A DNA stretch of 64,000 nucleotides. It comes from Infirmifilum sp. NZ. GTDB lineage: Archaea > Thermoproteota > Thermoprotei > Thermofilales > Thermofilaceae. The position numbers and the translations under genes were made by a program. This document shows positions 28,475 to 35,758 of this stretch, one piece after another. Within the stretch, counting starts at the first letter, position 1. Every line of letters begins with the position of its first letter. Below the pieces are notes generated by a model. It worked only from the letters and a program-made list of their open reading frames with translations. It made no database searches and was not told the DNA's origin. The stretch is from assembly GCF_022693705.1 (NCBI RefSeq), contig NZ_CP094288.1, positions 1,070,443 to 1,134,442 of the forward strand, given 5' to 3'.

Positions 28475-29145
28475 CGAATAACCTTTATCCTGTCTGCCTC
28501 CACGATCAGCCTGCCGCTTCGAGCAAGTCTCTCGAGTGCGAGTCTGTAGTACCGTTCCCCGACATCTATCCCGTACCAATCCTTGAAAGCCTCTACGAGC
28601 TCGTTGTATGTCCACTCGGTTTTTCCAGATTTAGCACTTTCGGAGATTATTTTCTCGAAGAAGTTAGTGGTGTCCTCCGCGCGCGTCCAGGGATACTGGT
28701 ACCATACCCACTCTTTAACCTCGTCGACGTAGTAGTCCGGCTTGATTTTAGCCACGCTGCTAATCCACTGCATTACGGCCACTCTCAGCTCCGCGGGCGA
28801 GTACTTTCTCTCTATATACTCGCGAGCCACGATGATAGAGTCCCCAGTATCGCATATGTCGTCTACTAGCAAAACCCTCTTACCCTTTAAATCGGCCTCA
28901 AACCCGTACTTCACATGGGCTACAGCGGTGATCTCTGCGGCCCTGCCCCAGTGAAGAACCTGGACACTGACCAGATCGTTTACGTCAAGGAAGTCACAGA
29001 GAAGGCGCGCGGGCACATAGCCCCCTCGCGCTATCGAAACGACAACGTCCGGCTTCCAACCGCTCCTCTCTATCATGCGCGCGAGTTCATAAGTCCAGTT
29101 CAGGATCTCATCCCAGCTAACCAGCTTCGTGTTAACTCGGGGCAC
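28471..29145 (-). CDS. purine-type phosphoribosyltransferase with C-terminal winged-helix-like tail
   Basis: This 224-residue protein's first 150 residues form a type I phosphoribosyltransferase fold: SIARGGYVPARLL near residues 42-54 and the PRPP-binding VLLVDDICDTGDS. The tail (about 165-224) is charged and helical and could be a winged-helix or dimerisation domain. It resembles archaeal Gpt/Hpt-like COG2236 proteins that use hypoxanthine, guanine or xanthine. Adenine use is not excluded, and its location near MTAP and SAH hydrolase suggests purine salvage. The GTG start follows a TATA box by 28 bases. Confidence 0.85.
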   Translation of the reverse strand: MPRVNTKLVSWDEILNWTYELARMIERSGWKPDVVVSIARGGYVPARLLCDFLDVNDLVSVQVLHWGRAAEITAVAHVKYGFEADLKGKRVLLVDDICDTGDSIIVAREYIERKYSPAELRVAVMQWISSVAKIKPDYYVDEVKEWVWYQYPWTRAEDTTNFFEKIISESAKSGKTEWTYNELVEAFKDWYGIDVGERYYRLALERLARSGRLIVEADRIKVIR

Positions 29146-29166
29146 AATAACCTCTACATGCCGACG

Positions 29167-29177
29167 TTACTTAAAAC
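29167..29177 (-). promoter_or_regulatory. TATA-like promoter of the phosphoribosyltransferase-MBL operon
   Basis: The minus strand reads GTTTTAAGTAA, centred about 28 bases before the GTG at 29145. This fits leaderless transcription of the two overlapping genes. Confidence 0.5.
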
Positions 29178-29365
29178 TTTGTCTCGAGGGGATGTTACCG
29201 CGTTTGATAGTGAATCCTGCTTTAGCATTCATGTCATACTCGGTCGAGAGCACTTCAGGGGCCCTGAGTTGGCTGGGCATTGGGCGCCTAAAGCTTAGTT
29301 CATTGCATAGGAATGCGGTGTAGCACCCCAAATTATAATTACGATCTTCTGTGTTCACTATTTCC

Positions 29366-29944
29366 GTGGAGCCCACGCCCGAGCACAACCAATGTGCGAA
29401 AACCAAAGCCGTGTTACTGGGGAACAGAGTAGTTGTATTCGATCGCGAAGCTGCGAACTCTCTCTACTTTAAGGGAGGTTTTTACGGCCGCTTCTTCACC
29501 GTGCCAAAGCCTAAAACACCAGATGTTAAGAAGGAGCTTGAGCTCTCTCTTTTCGACGCGGTTTACCTGGCAGAGCAAGGTTGTCTGGACATTTATAGTG
29601 CGAGTGGAGAGGCGCTTCGCGTAGATGAGCTGAAGCGTCTCGCGATGGATGCCTACGAGAATTTTGAAGATGCTTATGCCGTGTACAGGGATTTAAGGAG
29701 TAGAGGGTATGTGGTGAAATCAGGCATGAAATTCGGATCCACGTTTGCGGTATACAAGCTAGGACCTGGTATTGACCACGCACCTTTCCTTGTGCACGTC
29801 CTCGATTACCATAGTAAGCTGGATCCCTTGGAAATTATCCGCGCAGGTAGGCTCTCGCACTCTGTGAAGAAGAAGTTTATACTCGCCTATAGGGATCCAG
29901 TTGACGGGACGATAAGGTACTTTGTGTTCAAGTGGCTTATGTAG
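29366..29944 (+). CDS. endA: tRNA-splicing endonuclease catalytic subunit
   Basis: This protein of about 192 residues cleaves intron-containing pre-tRNAs at bulge-helix-bulge motifs. The catalytic domain contains the full Tyr-His-Lys triad: GSTFAVY, DHAPFLVHV and SVKKKF. The GTG at 29366 is about 30 bases after an AAATTATAATT promoter-like string (29330-29340). The GTG at 29351 is also in frame but lies too close to that box. Crenarchaeal enzymes usually also need a non-catalytic paralogue, which is not in this window. Confidence 0.93.
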   Translation: MEPTPEHNQCAKTKAVLLGNRVVVFDREAANSLYFKGGFYGRFFTVPKPKTPDVKKELELSLFDAVYLAEQGCLDIYSASGEALRVDELKRLAMDAYENFEDAYAVYRDLRSRGYVVKSGMKFGSTFAVYKLGPGIDHAPFLVHVLDYHSKLDPLEIIRAGRLSHSVKKKFILAYRDPVDGTIRYFVFKWLM

Positions 29945-29949
29945 ATCCA

Positions 29950-29999
29950 CCTGAAGCAAAAGCGCAACTAGAGGACTTCACTGCTCGATGGGCTTCAGG
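29950..29999. repeat. 8-bp inverted repeat after endA
   Basis: CCTGAAGC (29950-29957) and its exact complement GCTTCAGG (29992-29999) flank 34 bases. The element lies 5 bases after the endA stop and upstream of the next promoter. It could be the base of a 3'-UTR hairpin. Confidence 0.35.
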
Positions 30000-30037
30000 A
30001 GGTAGCAGATTGTAGGCGAGCTTAACCCGTTTAACCT

Positions 30038-30049
30038 AAATTTAATAAT
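30038..30049 (+). promoter_or_regulatory. TATA-like promoter of the YchF-type GTPase gene
   Basis: AAATTTAATAAT is centred about 23 bases before the ATG at 30066, fitting a leaderless start. Confidence 0.55.
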
Positions 30050-30065
30050 CAAGGCACTCACCTTC

Positions 30066-31271
30066 ATGAACGTGGTTGTTCAGCTGGGTGTTGTTGGAAA
30101 ACCCAATACAGGAAAATCGACATTTTTCGCCGCAGCTACCCTTATTGACGTTAAGAGAGCGCCATATCCCTTCACCACGATAAATCCCAACATCGGTATT
30201 GGATACGTTAAGGTAAAGTGCGTCTGCAAGGAGCTCGGCGTCAAGGATAATCCTCGCAACTCGATTTGCATCGACGGATGGCGTTTTGCTCCAGTGGAGC
30301 TCATCGACGTCGCTGGGCTGGTCCCGGGTGCATGGGAAGGCAGGGGTCTGGGAAACATGTTTTTAGACCATTTAAGGCGCGCTCCAGTCCTTCTCCACGT
30401 GATCGATGCCGCCGGTGCAACGGACGAGGAAGGGCGCCCAGTCAAACCTGGTACTCACGACCCGCTGGAGGATGTTGTATTTCTCGAGAGAGAAATCACG
30501 ATGTGGATGTTCCAGATCGTGTACAAGGATTGGGAAAGGATATCGAAGCTCATAGACCTGCATAAGCGGTACGATGAGCTGTACTCAAGGTTTAGCGGGC
30601 TTGGCATAGAGCCTGATGTTGTGCGGAGCGCGGTGGATGAACTCGGGCTTCAGGGCAAGAAGGCTTCGTCTTGGACTAGAGAGGATATCCTGCGTCTTAC
30701 AGAGTTCGTTCGAGAGAAGGCAAAGCCCATCGTTTTGGTTGCGAACAAGGCGGATCTCGACCCAGCTGAAGATAATATAAAGAGGATGCGCGAGGGGCTA
30801 GGCTCAAGGTACAAAATCATCCCCGCAAGCGCTGAAGCGGAGCTAGCTTTAAAGAAGGCGGCGAAAGCGGGGCTTATAGAGTACATTCCGGGGGAGGGGG
30901 ATTTCAAGGTGGTCGGTGAACTCAGGCCTGAGCAGGAGAAAGCTCTTGAGTACATCAGGGAGAAAGTGCTGAAGCGCTGGGGTAGCACAGGCGTTCAGGA
31001 AGCGCTGGACACAGCTGTCTTCGATGTTCTAGGAATGATCGCCGTCTTTCCCGTTGAGAATGAGAAAAAGTTCTCAGATCATCAGGGCAACGTGTTGCCG
31101 GACGTTTTTATAGTGCCTGGAAAGACCACTGCAAGAGAACTTGCATATATTATACACACGGAGCTCGGCGAAAGGTTTGTCTCAGCTGTGGATGCTAGAA
31201 GCGGGAGACGCGTAGGCTCGGATGAAAAACTTTCACACCGGATGGTAATTAAGATAATCGCTAGAGCTTAG
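30066..31271 (+). CDS. YchF/Obg-related GTPase with TGS domain
   Basis: This 401-residue P-loop protein of the translation-factor-related Obg superfamily has G1 GVVGKPNTGKST at residues 8-19 and a switch region ending PFTTINPN. DVAGLVPGA is the G3 motif, and NKAD stands for the NKxD base-specificity motif. A C-terminal TGS domain (about residues 315-401) includes DVFIVPGKTTARELAYIIHTELG. This fits the archaeal YchF-like group. Bacterial and eukaryotic YchF prefer ATP and associate with ribosomes; nucleotide preference here is not certain. The ECF transporter genes follow 11 bases downstream. Confidence 0.9.
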   Translation: MNVVVQLGVVGKPNTGKSTFFAAATLIDVKRAPYPFTTINPNIGIGYVKVKCVCKELGVKDNPRNSICIDGWRFAPVELIDVAGLVPGAWEGRGLGNMFLDHLRRAPVLLHVIDAAGATDEEGRPVKPGTHDPLEDVVFLEREITMWMFQIVYKDWERISKLIDLHKRYDELYSRFSGLGIEPDVVRSAVDELGLQGKKASSWTREDILRLTEFVREKAKPIVLVANKADLDPAEDNIKRMREGLGSRYKIIPASAEAELALKKAAKAGLIEYIPGEGDFKVVGELRPEQEKALEYIREKVLKRWGSTGVQEALDTAVFDVLGMIAVFPVENEKKFSDHQGNVLPDVFIVPGKTTARELAYIIHTELGERFVSAVDARSGRRVGSDEKLSHRMVIKIIARA

Positions 31272-31282
31272 GTGGTAACGTA

Positions 31283-32137
31283 TTGTTGCTGGAGCTAAAA
31301 AACGTCTACTACAGGTACCCGGACAGTGACGGTTGGATTTTAAGGAACATAAATCTCGAGGCCAACGCAGGAGAATTCATTCTGCTGCTCGGTCCGAGCG
31401 GGTGTGGGAAAAGCACTCTCGCAAGGATACTCAACGGCTTAATTCCCAACTTCTATGGGGGAGAGCTTGTTGGTCACGTCAGCATCAAGGGTTTGGACCC
31501 ACGTAAAACACCGACATACGAGCTAGCCAAGCATGTGGGATTTGTTTTTCAAAACCCTGAGAACCAGCTTTTCTTCACGTCGGTGGAGCGGGAGATAGCT
31601 TTTGGCTTGGAAAACGCAGGTCTTCCTCCAGAGGAGATACGCAGAAGAGTGGAAAATGTCCTTAGGGAGTATGGACTCTGGGAGCTCAGGAACAGGTCTC
31701 CCTTTGAGCTGAGCGGGGGTCAACAGCAACGAGTCGCTCTTGCCTCGGTTATGGTGCTAGAGCCAGAGATTCTGGTTCTCGATGAACCAACGGCGAATCT
31801 AGACCCCCTAACGGCACTGAAGGTCTTAGGTTTGGTGAAAAAGAAGGTTCAATCTTCCCGCATTCTCGCGCTAGTCATTGAGCACAGGCTGGAAGTAGCT
31901 CTGCCTTTTGCCGACCGTGTTGTCGTAATGAATGAAGGAGAGGTAGTGTTCACAGGTAGACCGCTCGAAGGAGTAAAGAAATACGGGTACATTACAGGTA
32001 AGCCCTTTATCGTCAAATTTATCGAGAAGCTGGAGGAGTACGGGTTGCAAATAAACCCCAAGCTTTTAACACCTGAGCACGTGGCCGCTGAGGCTCGTAA
32101 AAAGTTGCAGGGTGAGGCTCGTGGAGCCGGTAATTAA
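31283..32137 (+). CDS. ecfA1: energy-coupling factor (ECF) transporter ATPase A
   Basis: This 284-residue ABC ATPase of the CbiO/EcfA type has Walker A GPSGCGKST, signature LSGGQQQR, Walker B ILVLDEPTANLDP and the EcfA Q-loop FQNPENQLF. The start is TTG. It powers vitamin or metal uptake with EcfA', EcfT and a substrate-specific S subunit. No S gene is adjacent. Confidence 0.92.
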   Translation: MLLELKNVYYRYPDSDGWILRNINLEANAGEFILLLGPSGCGKSTLARILNGLIPNFYGGELVGHVSIKGLDPRKTPTYELAKHVGFVFQNPENQLFFTSVEREIAFGLENAGLPPEEIRRRVENVLREYGLWELRNRSPFELSGGQQQRVALASVMVLEPEILVLDEPTANLDPLTALKVLGLVKKKVQSSRILALVIEHRLEVALPFADRVVVMNEGEVVFTGRPLEGVKKYGYITGKPFIVKFIEKLEEYGLQINPKLLTPEHVAAEARKKLQGEARGAGN

Positions 32138-32957
32138 GGTTGAAGATGTTTACTATAAGTACCCTGATGGCGCGGAGGCCTTGAAAGGCGTCAACCTATC
32201 TATTGCCAGCGGAGAATTCGTCGCGATAATGGGTGAAAACGGCGCAGGTAAGACAACGCTTGTCAAGCATTTTAACGGTGTCCTGAAGCCCACAGGGGGA
32301 AGGGTTCTCGTAAAGGGAATGGACACCCGTTTTCACTCGGTTGCAGAGCTCTCAAGGATCGTGGGCCTTGTCTTTCAGAACCCAGATCACCAGCTGTTTG
32401 GGGAAACTGTTTTTGACGAGGTGGCTTTTGCTCTGAAAAACTTCAACTTTCCGAGAGATGTTATAGAGCGCAGAGCAGAGTGGGCTTTAAAGGTGATGGA
32501 GCTATACCGGTACAAGGACAGGTCCCCCTACAGCTTAAGCGTTGGGGAGCGTAAACGACTGGCCATAGCCGCTGTTTTGGCTTATGACCCCGAAATACTC
32601 GTCCTAGATGAGCCAACAGCTGGTCAGGACTACGTGCAAAAAGAGAAGATATCGGAAATGCTAAATCTACTTAGAACTACGGGGAAAACTGTCGTTATCG
32701 TTACACATGACGTTGAGTTCGTAGTGGAACACGTAAACAGGATAGTCGTGATGTCTGATGGAAAAATCTTAGCCTCCGCGTCACCCCGGGAGATACTATC
32801 CAATTATATGCTCCTAAGACGGTCCCACCTTCTACCCCCACAATCGGTGCGGCTTGCAAAAGCGCTACTCGGTGAGAACTACCTGAAGTTCGACTTTCAC
32901 AGGCTGGATAACCTTATCAGGGCTATAGTCGAGGAGGAAGAGCCGTGGAGGCACTAA
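32121..32957 (+). CDS. ecfA2: energy-coupling factor (ECF) transporter ATPase A'
   Basis: This is the second EcfA ATPase, about 278 residues from the GTG at 32121. A GGTGA ribosome site lies 5 bases upstream of that start; the GTG at 32112 overlaps the site. Walker A is GENGAGKTT, the Q-loop is FQNPDHQLFG and Walker B is ILVLDEPTAG. The signature reads LSVGERKR instead of LSGGQ, an asymmetry between the two nucleotide sites. It overlaps ecfA1 by 17 bases and ecfT by 13 bases. Confidence 0.9.
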   Translation: MEPVIKVEDVYYKYPDGAEALKGVNLSIASGEFVAIMGENGAGKTTLVKHFNGVLKPTGGRVLVKGMDTRFHSVAELSRIVGLVFQNPDHQLFGETVFDEVAFALKNFNFPRDVIERRAEWALKVMELYRYKDRSPYSLSVGERKRLAIAAVLAYDPEILVLDEPTAGQDYVQKEKISEMLNLLRTTGKTVVIVTHDVEFVVEHVNRIVVMSDGKILASASPREILSNYMLLRRSHLLPPQSVRLAKALLGENYLKFDFHRLDNLIRAIVEEEEPWRH

Positions 32958-33667
32958 GGGCCTTCCGATCCATCAAGAAGGACTCCGCTCTTGATAGGTT
33001 GGATCCTCGCACGAGGCTGGTATTTTCTTTTACGGTCGCGGCATTGTCTCTGATAACGCTGAGCGTGCAGCGGCAACTAATCCTATTTGGAACAGTCGTG
33101 CTGGCCGCTCTCTTAGCGAAAAGGCTCAAGCTCATGCTCGAGGGTGTGAAGGGGATTCTACCGCTAGCCGGTGCAATATTTTTCTTAAACTGGCTTACAG
33201 CCATGCACGAGGGGATCCTACAGCCTCTAGCTATGACCTTGCGCTTTCTCGTCCTGACAGCTGCCTTCTCTGTATTCTTCCTGACCACTCCTCCTGATGA
33301 GTTAGCGCTAGCTCTTGAGGAGATGCACCTCCCCCGGGACTACTCGCTACTAATAACAATGTCGTTCCGATTCGTTCCCACTCTTGCTCAGGACGTGCAG
33401 ATCGTAATAGACGCTCTTAGAAGTCGGGGTCTAGAGCTCGAAAAAGGTGGTTTTACCACGCGTATAAGGAATTACGTTTACTTAATGGTGCCGCTAGTTG
33501 TATTCGAGGTAAGACGCAGCCTCATGATAGCCGAGGCTTTAGAGGCTAGGGGTTTCGGAGCTCGGACAAAGCCAACTAGGATGGTGAAGCTAAAGCTCAC
33601 AAGGAATGATGTGCTCGCACTCTTTTTAATTGCTTCATTCGCGGTGCTTTTTCTCGTAATGTCTTAG
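32945..33667 (+). CDS. ecfT: ECF transporter transmembrane coupling protein EcfT
   Basis: This 240-residue membrane protein has about five helices and the two cytoplasmic coupling motifs ALRSRG and ALEARGFGA (Ala-Arg-Gly type) that dock into the ATPases. It starts inside ecfA2. It completes an A-A'-T module of group II ECF transporters, in which several S proteins encoded elsewhere share one energising unit. Confidence 0.9.
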   Translation: MEALRAFRSIKKDSALDRLDPRTRLVFSFTVAALSLITLSVQRQLILFGTVVLAALLAKRLKLMLEGVKGILPLAGAIFFLNWLTAMHEGILQPLAMTLRFLVLTAAFSVFFLTTPPDELALALEEMHLPRDYSLLITMSFRFVPTLAQDVQIVIDALRSRGLELEKGGFTTRIRNYVYLMVPLVVFEVRRSLMIAEALEARGFGARTKPTRMVKLKLTRNDVLALFLIASFAVLFLVMS

Positions 33668-33678
33668 GTGGAGCCGAT

Positions 33679-34389
33679 ATGAAGGTCTTAGCCTTCGGAG
33701 ATGTCCACGCACCGGAGTATCTGCCGCTCCTCCTCTCGTCGCTAAAACGCCTGAGCGCAACCGAGGTCTCAGCCGTCCTGATAGCTGGCGACGTAGTCAA
33801 GAAGGGAAACTACAGGATGTGCGCGCCGGTGCAGGACTCCGTGCGGAGGGCTTTGCCGAATGCCCCAATAGTGGCTGTTTTCGGCAACGAGGACTACCCC
33901 GACGTACGGGAAAAGATGAGGGAGGAGTGCCAAGAGGTTATCTGGCTGGATGACGACTACGTAAGGCTTCCGCTGGAAAAAGAGCTAGTCGTTGTGGGTA
34001 CAACCGGTGCGCTTGATAAACCTACGAGGTGGCAACTGGAGCATGTGCCGAACGTCCATGAGCTTTACGCTAGTAGGCTGAAAAAGATCGCGGAGCTCAT
34101 CTCACAGCATGCTGGAAAAGAGCTGACAGTACTGTTAACACACTACCCACCGAGGTGCCGCACTCTGGTAGGTGAAAAGGAAAAGTTCTGGGAGGAGATG
34201 TCTAGCAAGAAGCTCTCAGAAGTCGTGAGGAAACACCCTGTCGACGCCGTTGTGCACGGACACCTTCACGAGAGCAAAATCCACTCTGACTTCATTGGAC
34301 AGACGCCAGTTTATAACGTCGCTCTCCCGGCGATAAAACAAGTGAGGATAATCGAGGTGAGACCCATAGGTTTAGTGGGTTTTATGTGA
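33679..34389 (+). CDS. calcineurin-like metallophosphoesterase
   Basis: This 236-residue enzyme has the dinuclear-metal motifs in order: GDVHAPE (residues about 7-13), GDVVKKG, FGNEDY (in place of GNHD/E), THYPP and HGHLHES. It could act on phosphodiesters or phosphomonoesters; the substrate is unknown. It follows ecfT by 11 bases and is probably cotranscribed with the ECF module. Confidence 0.88.
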   Translation: MKVLAFGDVHAPEYLPLLLSSLKRLSATEVSAVLIAGDVVKKGNYRMCAPVQDSVRRALPNAPIVAVFGNEDYPDVREKMREECQEVIWLDDDYVRLPLEKELVVVGTTGALDKPTRWQLEHVPNVHELYASRLKKIAELISQHAGKELTVLLTHYPPRCRTLVGEKEKFWEEMSSKKLSEVVRKHPVDAVVHGHLHESKIHSDFIGQTPVYNVALPAIKQVRIIEVRPIGLVGFM

Positions 34390-34404
34390 CAGTTCTACCT
34401 TTAC

Positions 34405-34600
34405 GTGAGCGCTACTCCTTTTCTGCCCCACGGTCCCTTAAACTCGTCGTCACCTTTATCGGCCTCGGGGTCGCCCCATGGGGCTAAGCATCACTCATTA
34501 CAGGCCTGCCCCACGAGGGGCATCCGGGGAGTAGTAGCCGGCGGCCGCCACGCCTCAGCGGCCAACCGCGGGCCGGGCCCAGTGTTGCTAGGCACTTAGT
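34405..34600 (-). ncRNA. candidate GC-rich structured RNA, unidentified
   Basis: This gene-free, GC-rich interval has many nested complementary segments. CCGGC (34538-34542) pairs with GCCGG (34572-34576) and encloses GGCCGC/GCGGCC (34543-34548, 34558-34563). TGCCCC-ACGA-GGGGCA forms a perfect hairpin near 34507-34522. CTACTCC (about 34412-34418) pairs with GGAGTAG (about 34528-34534) around most of the element. AGTG...CACT closes the far end. The minus strand is favoured by a GCTTAAGAT box about 25 bases before the folded part. A TTTTT run at about 34600-34604 would instead suit the plus strand. It does not show the conserved cores of SRP RNA, RNase P RNA, 5S rRNA or tRNA. Confidence 0.45.
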
Positions 34601-34629
34601 TTTTCCCTCAATCTTAAGCAGGAGAACCT

Positions 34630-34686
34630 AGTTCAGCAATCGAAGGTTAATTCACCGCTCGATCGCGAGCTGTTTCATCATCGCCT
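34630..34686 (-). ncRNA. candidate C/D-box guide sRNA
   Basis: On the minus strand there is a box C ATGATGA (34675-34681) and a box D CTGA (34633-34636), exactly 49 bases apart end to end, the usual size of archaeal C/D sRNAs. A weak internal D'/C' pair is possible around TCGA and GGTGAAT. A TATA-like ACTTTTTTGG lies about 25 bases before the RNA start. It runs antisense to the RIO2 leader region. Guide targets were not identified. Confidence 0.45.
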
Positions 34687-34721
34687 AATCCACGACACTC
34701 TTCCAAAAAAGTTTTCTGGCC

Positions 34722-35663
34722 ATGACAACAGAAATAAAGACTGAGTGTCTGTTGTTTAGAATCGTGAGTGTTCGTTTCTCCGCTTGGAGCCTAAAGGGGT
34801 TGACCGGTGACGATCTTAGAGTGCTAACGTCAATCGAGAGAGGTATGATAAATCATGAGTACGTGGATGTTGAACTTATAGCTTCTATTTCGGGCCTTGC
34901 GAAAGATTACGTGGAGGTGGTTCTTAAAAAGCTGAACAAACTAGGCCTCGTCCAGAGATATAGGGGTAGCTTCACGGGCTATATCTTAACTAGCCGCGGC
35001 TACGACTGCTTAGCCTTTAATGCTCTCGTTAAGAGAGGAACCATAGTGGCTATCTCGGAGACTCCAGTTGGAGAGGGTAAGGAATCGGAAGTATACCTCG
35101 GTAAAACCTCGGGTGAGAGGATCGTTGCAGTCAAAGTTCACCGGGCTGGTAGAACTAGCTTTAGAGGCGCAAAGAGGGTGAGGGGATATGTCGCAGATAA
35201 GAGGCACTTTTCATGGCTATATCTCTCAAGGCTGGCTGCACGTAACGAGTATGAGGCTCTCAAAATACTATGGAGGGAGCGTGTTGCTGTGCCTGAACCG
35301 GTTGACTGGAACCGGCACGTAGTTGTCACAGAGTACGTAGAAGGGGTAGAGCTCTCAGAAGTCCCTCCATTGAGTGAGCCTATATTGACTCTGGAAAAGA
35401 TTCTTGCTGAGGTTGAGAAAGCTTACAAAGCCGGTGTGGTTCACGGAGATTTAAACGAGTACAATGTGATAGTGACTAAGGACGAAGATATTAAGTTGCT
35501 CGACTGGCCTCAGTGGGTCTCGTCGGCACATCCCAATGCAGCATTCTACCTTAAAAGGGACATCGAGAACATAGTCAACTTCTTCACGAGAAAGTATGGA
35601 CTACGGTTGAACAAGGAGCTTTATCTAAGTAACATCTTCACCCGCTTAGGGCTAGTTGCGTAA
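34722..35663 (+). CDS. rio2: RIO2 serine/threonine protein kinase
   Basis: This 313-residue atypical kinase/ATPase needed for late small-subunit maturation has an N-terminal winged helix at about residues 15-95. The flexible loop is VGEGKESEVY, the ATP lysine is in VAVKVHR, and the catalytic loop is VVHGDLNEYN. The metal-binding Asp is in LLDWPQ, with the STxHPNA-like end WVSSAHPNA that is diagnostic of RIO2. The start is ATG. The TATA region overlaps the divergent sRNA promoter. Confidence 0.95.
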   Translation: MTTEIKTECLLFRIVSVRFSAWSLKGLTGDDLRVLTSIERGMINHEYVDVELIASISGLAKDYVEVVLKKLNKLGLVQRYRGSFTGYILTSRGYDCLAFNALVKRGTIVAISETPVGEGKESEVYLGKTSGERIVAVKVHRAGRTSFRGAKRVRGYVADKRHFSWLYLSRLAARNEYEALKILWRERVAVPEPVDWNRHVVVTEYVEGVELSEVPPLSEPILTLEKILAEVEKAYKAGVVHGDLNEYNVIVTKDEDIKLLDWPQWVSSAHPNAAFYLKRDIENIVNFFTRKYGLRLNKELYLSNIFTRLGLVA

Positions 35664-35758
35664 TGCGCTCTTTGTAACAACAGAGGTCGCGAAAACGCTC
35701 TGGTAGTTGGTCCTGCCGTAATGATTAATATCGCGAAGTTTAGTAGTAAGGAGCGGGG

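Noticed and set aside
28475-28615. 47-codon N-terminal extension of the MBL-fold protein
   Set aside because: It is the shadow of the overlapping phosphoribosyltransferase gene. The ATG at 28474 sits in a standard ATGA overlap.
34405-34599. 64-codon open frame in the GC-rich interval
   Set aside because: The composition (Pro/Gly/Ala/Arg/Ser) is what GC-rich structured RNA gives by chance. There is no ribosome site or promoter spacing, and the RNA pairing explains the region better.
34405-34600. SRP RNA, RNase P RNA or 5S rRNA identity for the structured interval
   Set aside because: A TGTAA string on the minus strand recalled the SRP Alu domain, but the S-domain core is absent and the space is too short. 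RNase P CR-I/CR-V and 5S consensus blocks are not found.
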